In this document: positions 54,097-62,625 of the stretch, piece after piece
Layout of the letters: the number at the start of each line of letters is the position of its first letter
How positions within the stretch are numbered: the stretch's first letter is position 1
Assembly (NCBI GenBank): GCA_030426845.1
Contig: JAUHXR010000011.1
Location: forward strand, 1-63,353
Direction of reading: 5' to 3'
Length of the DNA stretch: 63,353 bases
From: Polyangia bacterium
GTDB taxonomy: Bacteria; Myxococcota_A; Polyangia; Polyangiales; Sandaracinaceae
Position numbers and translations under genes: made by a program
Notes under the pieces: model-generated
Told to the model about the DNA's origin: nothing
The model's database searches: none
Seen by the model: only the letters and a program-made list of their open reading frames with translations

Positions 54097-55026
54097 TCAG
54101 GCGCCGGGGATCTCCCCGCGCGGTGGCTCCGGCCGCCAGAGGAACGAGCGCTCGTCCCGCTCGAGCAGGCCGCGGAGCAGCGGGTGGGGGTAGCGGCGCT
54201 CGGCGGTGATCGCGAAGAAGTTCTCGTAGAGGTCCGGCACCACCGCGTGCTCGCGGAGCACCCCCGAGGTGATCTCGTCGCGCACCACGACCGACGGCAG
54301 CAGCGCGACCGCGCCCGCGTCGATCGCGAGCAGCCGGAGCATCGCCATGTCGTCGACCTCGGCGAACACCCGCACCGTGATCCCGAGCCGCGCGCAGGCC
54401 GCATCGAACGCGGTCCGGATGTCGCTTCGGCCGCTCGGCAGGACGAGCCGCGTCCCCGCGACGTCGTCGGGCCAGACGAACGGCTCGCTCCGAGGCCGCC
54501 CGATGAGGCTCACCCGCTGCCGCGCGAGCTGCCAGCACCGGAGCGACGACGCCATCGCCGGGCTCAGCGGTCGGTTCGTCAAGACGACGTCCAGCGCGTG
54601 ATCCGCGAGCCGACCGACCAGCTCGTCGGCCCCGCCGCTCTCCATGCTGATGCGCACGTCCTCGCGACGGAGCAGCGGCGCGACGAACGAGTCCTGGAAG
54701 TTGCGCGACAGCGTCGCGACCGCGCCGATCCGGAGCACGTGTCGGCCCGAGCGTCCGTCGCCCAGCGTGGTGAGCAGCTCGCTGCCCGCGGCGAAGATGT
54801 CGTCGGCGTACTCGAGCGCGATCTTGCCCGCCTCGGTGAGCTCCAGCCGGCGGCCAGCCCGCGCGAAGAGCGGCTGGCCGAGCTGGTCCTCGAGGGCCCG
54901 GATCTGCTTCGACAGCGCGGACTGCGAGACCCGCAGCCGACGCGCCGTCCGCGTCAGGTTGCCGTCCAGGGCGACGGCCCAGAAGTAGCGCAGGTGGTGG
55001 AAGTTGAGCTCGGTCAGCCGCGACAT
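54097..55026 (-). CDS. NhaR-like LysR-family transcriptional regulator
   Basis: 309 residues. The N-terminal winged helix is distinctive: LNFHHLRYFWAVALDGNLT, VSQSALSKQIRALEDQLGQ and LELTEAG match the NhaR branch of LysR regulators, followed by the two-lobed effector domain. It is divergent from dabB across 74 bp, and a 5-bp dyad lies at its start, so it most likely regulates the inorganic-carbon operon and itself. The effector (bicarbonate, Na+ or pH) is unknown. Confidence 0.9.
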   Translation of the reverse strand: MSRLTELNFHHLRYFWAVALDGNLTRTARRLRVSQSALSKQIRALEDQLGQPLFARAGRRLELTEAGKIALEYADDIFAAGSELLTTLGDGRSGRHVLRIGAVATLSRNFQDSFVAPLLRREDVRISMESGGADELVGRLADHALDVVLTNRPLSPAMASSLRCWQLARQRVSLIGRPRSEPFVWPDDVAGTRLVLPSGRSDIRTAFDAACARLGITVRVFAEVDDMAMLRLLAIDAGAVALLPSVVVRDEITSGVLREHAVVPDLYENFFAITAERRYPHPLLRGLLERDERSFLWRPEPPRGEIPGA

Positions 55027-55045
55027 CGTTCACCTCAGACGAACG
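55027..55045. promoter_or_regulatory. Candidate LysR operator dyad
   Basis: CGTTC-N9-GAACG, a perfect 5-bp inverted repeat containing the T-N11-A LysR box, immediately before the LysR start codon and 56 bp before dabB. It suits autoregulation plus control of the divergent dab operon. Confidence 0.5.
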
Positions 55046-55100
55046 AAGCGTAGCCCATTTTGTCTTTTTCAAGAACTATCGGGCGACCTAGAACCGCGGC

Positions 55101-56690
55101 GTGGAAACGGAGATGCTTCTGGGGGCGCTGAGCGCCGCATCGGTCGGCGCGCTCGCGCTGGGCACTTTGGGAGTGGGGTCTCGCGAGCCCCTGGGTCGCG
55201 GGGCGCAGGTGACCGCGCTCGCCGCCGCGCTCGCGGTGCTGGCGGTCGCCGCGTGGGGGCTCGGGGGCGCGGGGACGGTGATCGTCCGCGGGCCCGACGG
55301 GCCGCTGAGCCCGATCCTCCCCTCGCTGCGGTTCGACGCGGTGACCGCGGTCGTCCTGTCGCTCGTCGCGCTGATCGGCGTCGTCGTCACCCGCTACTCG
55401 CGCCGCTACCTCGACGGCGCGCCCGGCCAGGCGCGCTACGCGCGGGCGATGCTCGCGACGCTGGCCTCGGTGGTCGCGCTCGTCCTCTCGAACAGCCTCC
55501 TCTTCGTCGGCCTCGCCTGGGTCGGCGCGAGCCTCGGACTGCATCAGCTCCTGACCTTCTTCCCCGAGCGGCCCCGGGCGATGGCCGCGGCGCAGAAGAA
55601 GTTCGTCTTCAGCCGCGTCGCGGATCTCTGCCTCGCGGTGGCGACCGGGATCGTCGGGGTGTCGGTCCACGACCTCGAGCTCGACGCGATCTACGCCTGG
55701 AGCGCGCAAGCCCCGGAGCTCGACCTGGCCATGCAGGTCGCGACCGTCCTGTTCGTCGTCGGGGCCGCGCTGAAGTGCGCGCAGCTCCCCTTCCACGGCT
55801 GGCTGGTGCAGGTGATGGAGGCGCCGACCCCCGTGTCGGCGCTCCTCCACGCCGGCGTGGTGAACATCGGCGGCTTCCTGATGATCCGCCTGGCGCCGCT
55901 GATGGCGCACGCCGACGTCGCCCAGACGGTGCTGCTCGGGATCGGCATCGCGACCACCGTCAGCGCCGCGCTCGTCATGAGCGCGCAGACCAGCGTCAAG
56001 GTGACTCTCGCGTGGTCCACCGCCGCGCAGATGGGCTTCATGCTCGTCCAGTGCGCGCTCGGCGCCTACTCGCTCGCGCTTCTCCACCTGGTCGCGCACT
56101 CGCTCTACAAGGCGCACGCCTTCCTCAGCTCGGGCAGCGCGGTGGAGCAGCGGCGCGTCGCGAGCCTTCGCCCGTCCCCCGCCCCGGCCCGGCTGCGCGA
56201 CTGGATCGGCGCGCTCGCGGTCGGCGGCCTCGTGGTCACCCTCGTCGCGCTCGCGCTCGGCGTCGAGCCCACCGAGGAGCCGGCGCTCCTCGCGTTCGGC
56301 CTGGTGCTGTCGATGGCGATCGCCCCCCTCGTCCTCGCCGAGCGCGGCCGCGGCGCCACCCGCGTCGGGCTGACGACCGCGCTCGGGGTCGGCGTCGTCG
56401 CGCTCTACTTCGGCTGGCACCTGAGCTTCGGCGCGCTCGTGGACGCGCCCGCCGTGCCGCTCGAGCGCCTCGCCCCGCGGCTCGCGATCGCGGCCGCCGG
56501 CTTCGCGACGCTGCTCGGCCTCCAGCTCGCGCTCCTCCTGCGCCCGCGCGGCGCGCTGGCCCTCGCGCTCGAGCCCCGGCTCGCGGCCGGGCTGCACCTC
56601 GACGAGCTGCTCACCCGCGCGCTCCTCCGACGCGGAGCCCCGCGCTCGGGGACCCGCGACGAGCCCATCAAGGCGGAGATTGCCCGATGA
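55101..56690 (+). CDS. dabB: DabB: proton-conducting subunit of the DAB inorganic-carbon transporter
   Basis: 529 residues from GTG 55101; ATG 55113 is an alternative. About 13 hydrophobic helices of the NADH-quinone oxidoreductase subunit 5/antiporter family, with FFPERPRAMAAAQKKFVFSR, CAQLPFHGWLVQVMEAPTPV (conserved Lys and His region) and LVAHSLYKAHAFLSSGSAV. In the DAB complex this subunit lets protons drive the cytoplasmic carbonic-anhydrase-like partner. The stop overlaps the dabA ATG (ATGA), with an AAGGCGGAG ribosome-binding site. Confidence 0.92.
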   Translation: METEMLLGALSAASVGALALGTLGVGSREPLGRGAQVTALAAALAVLAVAAWGLGGAGTVIVRGPDGPLSPILPSLRFDAVTAVVLSLVALIGVVVTRYSRRYLDGAPGQARYARAMLATLASVVALVLSNSLLFVGLAWVGASLGLHQLLTFFPERPRAMAAAQKKFVFSRVADLCLAVATGIVGVSVHDLELDAIYAWSAQAPELDLAMQVATVLFVVGAALKCAQLPFHGWLVQVMEAPTPVSALLHAGVVNIGGFLMIRLAPLMAHADVAQTVLLGIGIATTVSAALVMSAQTSVKVTLAWSTAAQMGFMLVQCALGAYSLALLHLVAHSLYKAHAFLSSGSAVEQRRVASLRPSPAPARLRDWIGALAVGGLVVTLVALALGVEPTEEPALLAFGLVLSMAIAPLVLAERGRGATRVGLTTALGVGVVALYFGWHLSFGALVDAPAVPLERLAPRLAIAAAGFATLLGLQLALLLRPRGALALALEPRLAAGLHLDELLTRALLRRGAPRSGTRDEPIKAEIAR

Positions 56691-59131
56691 CCCCGACCCC
56701 CACCGCGCTCCGAGACACCCCCACCGCGGTCGACGACGCGATCGCGATCGCGCTCTGCCGCATCGCCCCGAGCTGGCCCCTCGACCGACTCGCCGCGGTG
56801 AACCCGTACTGGGGCTTCCGCGACCTCCCCGTCCCCGAGGCGTCGGGCGCGCTCGCCGCGCTGTGCGGCAGCTCCCTCCTGATGCCTCGCGCCTACTACC
56901 GCGCGCAGCTCCGCGACGGCGGCTTCACGACGGATGACCTCGCGCGGGTCGTCGGCGCGAAGGCCGCCGCGCGGGTCGCCGCCGAGCTCGCCGAGGATCG
57001 CGCCCCGCGCGCCCGGCGCCCCTTGGTCAGCGACCTCGCGGACGCCGACCGCGACCCCGAGGAGCCGTCCTTCGTCGACTCGGTCGTCGACCACCTGAGC
57101 CGCACCTGCGCGGCCTACTTCGACCAGGGGCAGCGCCGCGTGCCGAGCGTCGACGAGAGCCTCTTCGGTGCGTTCCGGCGGCGCGGCGCGGTCGACCTCG
57201 GGCCCGCGATCACCCTGGGCCTGCGCGGGTTCGCGGCGAGCGTCGCGCGCCTGCCCGCGGACCCCGTCGCCACGATCGCGGAGTGCCTCGCGCGCGCCGA
57301 CGTCGGCGACGAGGCGCCCGCCTACCTCACCGCGCTGCTCCTCGACGTCGGCGGCTGGGCCTCGTACTGCGCCTACCTCCGCCACGTGGCCCAGCTCGAC
57401 GGGGGCGACGACCCGCACCTCCTCGAGCTGCTCGCGGCCCGCGCCGCGTGGGAGCTCGCGATCCGCGACGGCGCCCCGCGCGCAGACACGCGGTGGCGGC
57501 GCGAGTCGCGGCGCTGGGCCGACATGGCCCGCGACGCGGTGGCCGCGGAGTCCGCCGACTGGGCGGCGCACCGCGCGATGGAGCTCGCGTACCAGCGCGG
57601 CCTGGTCGACGGCCTCGCGCGCCCGCCCGCGCCGGACGCGACGGAGCCCTCGGCGCGCGCGGTGTTCTGCATCGACGTGCGCTCCGAGCCCCTACGGCGC
57701 GCGCTCGAGCAGGCCGCGCCCGACGTCCGCACCCACGGCTTCGCGGGCTTCTTCGGCCTGCCCGCCGAACACCTGCCGCTCGCGGGACACGTCGCGCAGC
57801 CGCAGCTCCCCGGCCCCCTCGCGCCGCGCGTGCGGGTCGTGGACACCGCGCCCCCGGACGCCGCGCAGCGCCGCGCGGCCCGGCTCGATCTCGGCGCGGC
57901 CTGGTCGACGTTCAAGTCGACCGCGTCCTCGAGCTTCTCGTTCGTCGAGGGGCTCGGCCTCTTCTACGCGGGCAAGCTCCTCACCGACGGCCTCGGGTGG
58001 ACGCGCCCCACCACCGCGCCCGACGCCGCGGGGCTCTCCGCGCGCGAGCGCGCGGCGCTCAAGCCGCGGCTCGAACAGCTCCGCGGCGGCGGCCCGGTCC
58101 CGCACGAGACGCGCGTGGATCTCGCCGAGGGGATCCTCCGGGGCATGGGCTTGATCGGCGCCCACTGTCGGCTCGTCGCCCTCGTCGGCCACACCAGCCG
58201 CACGACCAACAACCCGCACGCGGCGGGCCTCGACTGCGGCGCGTGCTGCGGCCACAGCGGCGAGGTCAACGCGCGCGCGGTCGCGGCGCTGCTCAACGAG
58301 CCGGCGGTGCGCGAGGGCCTCGCGGCCCGCGGGCTCTCCGTCCCGACAACCACCCACTTCGTCCCTGGCCTCCACGACACGATGACGGACGAGGTCACGC
58401 TGCTCGACCTCGACGAGGTGCCCGCGAGCCACGACGACGACGCGCGCCGGCTCACCGACGCGCTCGGGCGGGCGAGCGCCGCGGCCCGCGACCGGCGCGC
58501 CGCCTCGCTCGGCCTCAGCGAGCGAGGCGACGCGCTGCGCGCGACCCTCGAGCGCCGCACGCGCGAGTGGTCGGAGGTGCGGCCCGAGTGGGGGCTCGCG
58601 AACAACGCCGCGTTCGTGGTCGCGCCGCGGAGCCGCACCGAGGCCCTCGACCTCGGCGGCCGGGTGTTCCTCCACGACTACCGGTGGAGAGACGACGAGG
58701 GCTTCGCGACGCTCGAGCTCATCATGACCGCGCCGATGATCGTCACGCACTGGATCAACCTCCAGTACCTGGCGTCCACGGTGGACAACCGGCGCTTTGG
58801 CGCCGGCGACAAGGTGCTGCACAACGTGGTCGCGGGCGGCCTCGGCGTCCTCGAGGGCAACGGCGGCGACCTGCGCGTCGGGCTGCCGCTCCAGTCGGTC
58901 CACGACGGCGAGCTCCCGGTGCACACGCCCCTGCGCCTCGCGGTGGCGATCGCGGCCCCGCCCGGGCCGATCCTCGACGTGATCGCGCGCCACGCGACGG
59001 TGCGCGAGCTGGTCGACCACGGCTGGCTCGATCTGCTGCGGCTCGACGACGACGGACACGTCGAGCGCTACCGGGCCGGCACGTTCGTGCGAGAGCAACC
59101 CAGCGCGCCGACGAGCGCGGAAGGAGAGTAG
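56687..59131 (+). CDS. dabA: DabA: zinc-dependent CO2-hydrating subunit of the DAB transporter
   Basis: 814 residues (DUF2309/UPF0753), normal length. The beta-carbonic-anhydrase-like site has Cys328 and Asp330 (VFCIDVRSE) plus His502 and Cys517 (GHTSRTTNNPHAAGLDCGAC). The His-to-Cys spacing of 15 equals that reported for the Halothiobacillus enzyme (His524, Cys539), so all four key residues are retained. With DabB it forms an energy-coupled pump that converts CO2 to bicarbonate inside the cell. Two bases separate it from the IDH-like gene. Confidence 0.94.
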   Translation: MTPTPTALRDTPTAVDDAIAIALCRIAPSWPLDRLAAVNPYWGFRDLPVPEASGALAALCGSSLLMPRAYYRAQLRDGGFTTDDLARVVGAKAAARVAAELAEDRAPRARRPLVSDLADADRDPEEPSFVDSVVDHLSRTCAAYFDQGQRRVPSVDESLFGAFRRRGAVDLGPAITLGLRGFAASVARLPADPVATIAECLARADVGDEAPAYLTALLLDVGGWASYCAYLRHVAQLDGGDDPHLLELLAARAAWELAIRDGAPRADTRWRRESRRWADMARDAVAAESADWAAHRAMELAYQRGLVDGLARPPAPDATEPSARAVFCIDVRSEPLRRALEQAAPDVRTHGFAGFFGLPAEHLPLAGHVAQPQLPGPLAPRVRVVDTAPPDAAQRRAARLDLGAAWSTFKSTASSSFSFVEGLGLFYAGKLLTDGLGWTRPTTAPDAAGLSARERAALKPRLEQLRGGGPVPHETRVDLAEGILRGMGLIGAHCRLVALVGHTSRTTNNPHAAGLDCGACCGHSGEVNARAVAALLNEPAVREGLAARGLSVPTTTHFVPGLHDTMTDEVTLLDLDEVPASHDDDARRLTDALGRASAAARDRRAASLGLSERGDALRATLERRTREWSEVRPEWGLANNAAFVVAPRSRTEALDLGGRVFLHDYRWRDDEGFATLELIMTAPMIVTHWINLQYLASTVDNRRFGAGDKVLHNVVAGGLGVLEGNGGDLRVGLPLQSVHDGELPVHTPLRLAVAIAAPPGPILDVIARHATVRELVDHGWLDLLRLDDDGHVERYRAGTFVREQPSAPTSAEGE

Positions 59132-59133
59132 AC

Positions 59134-60537
59134 ATGAAGATCAGCGTAGCGAGAGGCGATGGCGTCGGCCCCGAGATGATGGACGCGGTGCTCGAGGTGC
59201 TCGAAGCGGCCGGCGTGCCGCTCACCTTCGAGGCGGTCGAGATGGGCGCGGCTGCGGTGCGCGCCGGGGCGACCGACGGGATCGGGGCCGAGGCGCGGCG
59301 CTCGGTCGAGTCCACCGGGGTGCTCCTCAAGGGCCCGATGCAGGGCGCGACCGACGAGCGCTGCGACCCGGTGAGCGTCGCCGCGCGCAAGCTGTGGGGC
59401 ACCTACGCGAGCAAGCGGATCTACCGCGCGGTGCCGGGCGTCCCGTGCGAGGCGCGCGGCCGCCGCCTGAGCCTCACCCTCGTCTGCGACACCGCGGAGG
59501 ACGCGGCCGGCGCGATCGAGCACGTCTCGCCGCAGGGCGTCGCGCAGTGCCGCCGCCTCATCAGCCGGGCGGGCGCGGCGCAGGTGCACCGCTACGCGTT
59601 CGAGCTCGCCGCGCGCAAGGGCGCCACGCGGATCACCTGCGCGCACCGCGCCGACGTGATGCCCGTCACCGACGGCGTCTTCCTCGAGGAGTTCTACGCG
59701 GTCGCGCGCGACTACCCGCAGATCACCGCCGACGACGACCTCGTCGGCTCGCTCGCGCTGCGGCTGATGTCGCAGCCCGACGCGCTCGAGGTGCTGGTCG
59801 CGCCGAGCCTCCACGGCGATCTCCTCGGCGACATCGCGGCGGGCCTCGTCGGCGGCCGCGCCTACGCGCCGTCGGCCAACGTGGGCGACGGCATCGCGAT
59901 CTTCGAGCCGGTGCACGGGCCGATGCCGGAGCTCGTGGGTCGCGACCGCGCGAACCCGACCGCGCTCCTCCTCAGCGCGACGATGATGCTGCGCCACCTC
60001 GGCCTGCTCGAGCCCTCGCGCCGCATCGAGGCCGCGCTCAAGTGGGTGCTCCACGACATGCACCGCCGGCCCGATCTCGCGCAGCCGATCCCGCCGTTCT
60101 CGACGAGCCTCTTCGTCTCGCTCATGCGCGAGCAGCTCGCCGAGGCGCCGCCGCGAGAGAGCGCGGCGCCGCAGCGCCCCTTCCCCGTACGCCTCGAGCC
60201 CAAGGTCCGCGCGCTGCGCGAGGCCGCGCCGGGCGAGGTGACGGGGCTCGACGTCTTCCTCGAGTCGTCCCTGCCCCCGGCCGCGATCGCGGAGCAGCTC
60301 GCGAAGCTCGGCGGACCCGCGCGGATGAGCGCCCTGCTCAACCGCGGCATCGAGGTGTGGCCGAACGGATCCGTCTACACCGATTGCATCCCGCACTACT
60401 GCGCGCGCTTCGAGGCGGACGCCCCGCTCCCCCGCGACGCGCAGCTCGCGCTCATCGCGAGCGTCGAGGAGCGCTTCACCCTCTCGGGCGTGGAGTGGGT
60501 GAGGACCGGCGAAGCGGCCCTCCGCAAGACGGCGTAG
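59134..60537 (+). CDS. Isocitrate dehydrogenase-fold protein with degenerate active site
   Basis: 467 residues; AAGGAGA lies before the ATG. It has the IDH/isopropylmalate dehydrogenase fold, including MLRHLG and the C-terminal extension of Thermus-type IDH (ending in the NRGIEVWPNGS block). Aligned by eye to E. coli Icd, key residues differ: Ser113 is Pro79, Asn115 is Ser81, Arg153 is Cys118, Tyr160 is Ala125, Lys230 is Arg172 and Asp283 is Gly205; Arg119, Arg129, Asp307 and Asp311 are kept. Probably not a classical IDH; perhaps a regulatory or altered-substrate member. Third gene of the dab operon. Confidence 0.8.
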   Translation: MKISVARGDGVGPEMMDAVLEVLEAAGVPLTFEAVEMGAAAVRAGATDGIGAEARRSVESTGVLLKGPMQGATDERCDPVSVAARKLWGTYASKRIYRAVPGVPCEARGRRLSLTLVCDTAEDAAGAIEHVSPQGVAQCRRLISRAGAAQVHRYAFELAARKGATRITCAHRADVMPVTDGVFLEEFYAVARDYPQITADDDLVGSLALRLMSQPDALEVLVAPSLHGDLLGDIAAGLVGGRAYAPSANVGDGIAIFEPVHGPMPELVGRDRANPTALLLSATMMLRHLGLLEPSRRIEAALKWVLHDMHRRPDLAQPIPPFSTSLFVSLMREQLAEAPPRESAAPQRPFPVRLEPKVRALREAAPGEVTGLDVFLESSLPPAAIAEQLAKLGGPARMSALLNRGIEVWPNGSVYTDCIPHYCARFEADAPLPRDAQLALIASVEERFTLSGVEWVRTGEAALRKTA

Positions 60538-60550
60538 CAGCGGCCGCGCG

Positions 60551-60580
60551 CCGAGGTCGCCCCGTCTGGGGCGGCCTCGG
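60551..60580 (+). terminator. Hairpin terminator of the dab operon
   Basis: CCGAGGTCGCCCC pairs with GGGGCGGCCTCGG (one G-T pair) around a GTCT loop, 13 bp after the IDH-like stop. No poly-T. Confidence 0.78.
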
Positions 60581-60635
60581 GCGGGCTTGAGGCCCCCGAC
60601 CCAAGCCACGCGGGCTGCAGGACCGAGGCGGCCGC

Positions 60636-60959
60636 TCAGCCACACCACACCTCGTCGATCCACTCGAGGAGATCCCACTCCGGGTCCACGATCGTCCCCT
60701 CCATCGCGAGCCCGTAGAGCAGCTCGTAGATCTGCTCCCGCGCCTCGGTCCGCTCGACCGACCCCGCCGCCGCGACCGGGTCGGCGCCCGCGCGGACCGC
60801 CTCGTCCCACACCGCCTCCCACTGCCCCGGCGTCAGGTCGAGCTTCGCCGCGAAGCCGGCCACCGCCTCGAACTCCTCATCGTCGAGCGCGCCGTCGGCG
60901 GTCATCAGGTGGCGCGCCGCGGTGGCGAGCGCGAGCAGCTCGGGGTGAGTCAGCGGCAT
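60636..60959 (-). CDS. TerB-like small helical protein
   Basis: 107 residues from ATG 60959, chosen because GGAGG lies 6 bp upstream; an in-frame ATG at 60971 exists. Alpha-helical, with ATAARHLMTADGALDDEEFEAV near the start and a second acidic helix later, resembling TerB/DjlA-type metal-binding helical bundles (A-D-G-x-x-x-x-x-E pattern). Function unknown. The upstream DNA is the repeat-rich region. Confidence 0.68.
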   Translation of the reverse strand: MPLTHPELLALATAARHLMTADGALDDEEFEAVAGFAAKLDLTPGQWEAVWDEAVRAGADPVAAAGSVERTEAREQIYELLYGLAMEGTIVDPEWDLLEWIDEVWCG

Positions 60960-61044
60960 TCGGTCCTCCATGGGCTCCAGGTTCGCGCGAGCGCGCCTCC
61001 GCCGGAAGCCCCCACACAGAGAATCACCACGCCGCCGCCCCCGT

Positions 61045-61122
61045 CGTCCACGTACTCGTCCACGTACCCGTCCACGTACCCGTCCACGTGCACGTGCACA
61101 TACACGTTGACGTCCACGTACC
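61045..61122 (+). repeat. 12-bp-period CGTCCACGTACC repeat
   Basis: Exact or near-exact 12-bp units CGTCCACGTACC from 61045 to 61092, then a decayed CGTGCACATACACGTTGA segment and a final CGTCCACGTACC ending at 61122. Many units contain the ACGT core. Confidence 0.85.
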
Positions 61123-61163
61123 CGGCCGCTCGCCCGAGAACGCGCCCCCACAGGCACCTTCGG

Positions 61164-61800
61164 TTAGGTGCATCCCCCCGACCCCGCTTGGTGGGACGGG
61201 GCCGGGGAGACGCTTTGGGATGGAGAGCTCCTGCGCGGCCGAACGCCACGCAGGCAAGTCGTCGGTTGATGACCTCCCCGGCCCCGCTGAGTCGGACGGG
61301 ACCGGGGAGGTGCTGGCCTGTGGGTTCGAAGAATCACCGCGCGGCGCACCGCGCAGGGGAGACGGCTCGGGTTGATGACCTCCCCGGCCCCGCTGTGTCG
61401 GACGAGGCCGGGGAGGTGCTGGTCTGACTGGGTTCGAAGAATCACCGCGCGGCGCACCGCGCAGGGGAGACGGCTCGGGTTGATGACCTCCCCGGCCTCG
61501 CGATCGATAGAACGAGGCCGGGGAGGTGCTGGTCTGACTGGGTTCGAGGAATCACCACGCGGCGACAAGAAACCGCGCGGGGGAGACGGTTCGGGTTGAT
61601 GACCTCCCCGGCCTCGCGATCTCGGAGACGAGGCCGGGGAGGTGCTGGTCTGACTGGGTTCGAGGAATCACCACGCGGCGACAAGAAACCGCGCGGGGGA
61701 GCTGGTCGGCGTTAGGTGCCCCTCCCCGGCCTCGCGCCTCTGAAACGAGGCCGGGGAGGTGCGATTGGAACGGAGAGCTCACCGCGCGGCCGCCAAACCA
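61164..61800. repeat. Array of six 100-118-bp units with long palindromes
   Basis: Each unit has a main inverted repeat with stem CCTCCCCGGCCTCG / CGAGGCCGGGGAGG (left arms at about 61174, 61273, 61379, 61487, 61603, 61721) and 10-12-nt loops, followed by a smaller CGCGG/CCGCG hairpin. Units 4-6 have perfect 14-bp stems. Stem pair 12 is C-G in unit 2, C-A in unit 3 and T-A in units 4-6. Units 1 and 6 share variant flanks (GTTAGGTGC, GGAGAGCTC); units 2-5 share others (GTTGATGAC, GGGTTCGA). Confidence 0.9.
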
Positions 61801-61815
61801 CGCGGAGAAGTGTCG

Positions 61816-62625
61816 TCAGACGACCGCGGGGATCGGCGCGTCGGGCGCCGGGTCGTCGCTGGCGTCGGGCTCGTCGAGGCTGAGCTCGTCGAGGCTGAGC
61901 TCGTCGAGGCTGGGCTCGTCGAGGCTGGGCCGGTCGAGGCTGGGGTCATCGGCGTCGACGTCGTCCCCCGCGTCGTCGCGCGGGCCGCCCTGGCGGAAGC
62001 CGAGCAGCCGGAGGAGGCGGCCGTCGTGGATGCCGACGCGCGCGATGCGCGACCACTCGAGGTAGTAGTCCCAGAGCGCGTCCTCGGCCGCCTGCGCCTC
62101 CTCGGGGCTGACGGGCGGGCGCGCGTCCTCTTCGTCGAACGTCCCGAGCCGCGCGAGGAGCGAGCGCCCTCGCGCCAGCTCCGCCGCGTCGAGCCCGCGC
62201 TGCGCGAGGATGTCGCGCGCCGCGACGCCCTCCTCGCCGAGGCCGCCCTCGGCCTCCGGCTTCGTGATCGCCTGGAGCCGGTCGAGCAGCGTCGTCACCG
62301 TCACCACCACCTCGGGCCCGCTCGACTGCGCGAGGTTCGCGAACACCCGCGCGTGGGCCTCGGGGTAGCGCACGCGGAGGACGACCTCGGCGATGGGGAA
62401 CCAGCGGTTCTCGAACGCGTCGATGTTGGCGAGGACCGAAGGATCCTGCGCGGGTCCCGTGTACGCGAGCCGCCCGTTGGTGAGGCCCTGCAGGAGCGCC
62501 CAGCCGCGCTGAAGCTCCGCCTCGTCGAACCCGAAGGACGCCATGGTGCGCGCCACCCTCGGCTCGCGCAGCCCGAGGAGGAGCCTCATCACCCGCGTCG
62601 CCTTCTGCCCGATGCTCATCGCCAT
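61816..62625 (-). CDS. Hypothetical helical protein with SLDEP/SLDEL tail
   Basis: 269 residues from ATG 62625 with AGGA upstream; ATG 62619 is possible. Mostly alpha-helical (MRLLLGLREPRVARTMASFG, FPIAEVVLRVRYPEAHARVF), ending in an acidic tail (about 215-269) with SLDEPSLDELSLDEL pentapeptides from a 15-bp DNA repeat (about 61870-61945). Similar helical proteins in multiple copies are known to me from myxobacteria, but I cannot name a family. The palindromic array lies directly downstream of its stop. Confidence 0.7.
   Translation of the reverse strand: MAMSIGQKATRVMRLLLGLREPRVARTMASFGFDEAELQRGWALLQGLTNGRLAYTGPAQDPSVLANIDAFENRWFPIAEVVLRVRYPEAHARVFANLAQSSGPEVVVTVTTLLDRLQAITKPEAEGGLGEEGVAARDILAQRGLDAAELARGRSLLARLGTFDEEDARPPVSPEEAQAAEDALWDYYLEWSRIARVGIHDGRLLRLLGFRQGGPRDDAGDDVDADDPSLDRPSLDEPSLDELSLDELSLDEPDASDDPAPDAPIPAVV

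Larger units (their letters stand above)
60960..61815. other. Repeat-dominated intergenic region
   Basis: 856 bp with no supported gene, between the start of the TerB-like gene and the end of the next leftward gene. It is nearly filled by a 12-bp-period repeat (61045-61122) and a six-unit palindromic array (61164-61800). All open frames follow the repeats and look like shadows. Confidence 0.7.

Noticed and set aside
53882-55072. 396-codon frame antisense within the LysR/array region
   Set aside because: It is a shadow frame of the LysR gene extended through the 15-bp repeat; Arg/Ala-rich with no domain.
55004-59131. Continuous 1375-codon open frame across dabB and dabA
   Set aside because: It joins the +2 shadow of dabB with the true dabA frame; real starts (GTG 55101, ATG 56687) and family lengths show two genes.
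59134-60537. Housekeeping isocitrate dehydrogenase (icd)
   Set aside because: Catalytic Lys, Tyr, Arg and one metal Asp are replaced, so a standard icd call would be misleading.
61164-61800. tRNA-like GGTTCGAA segments in the palindromic units
   Set aside because: No acceptor stem, anticodon arm or CCA context; the segment is just part of the repeat unit.
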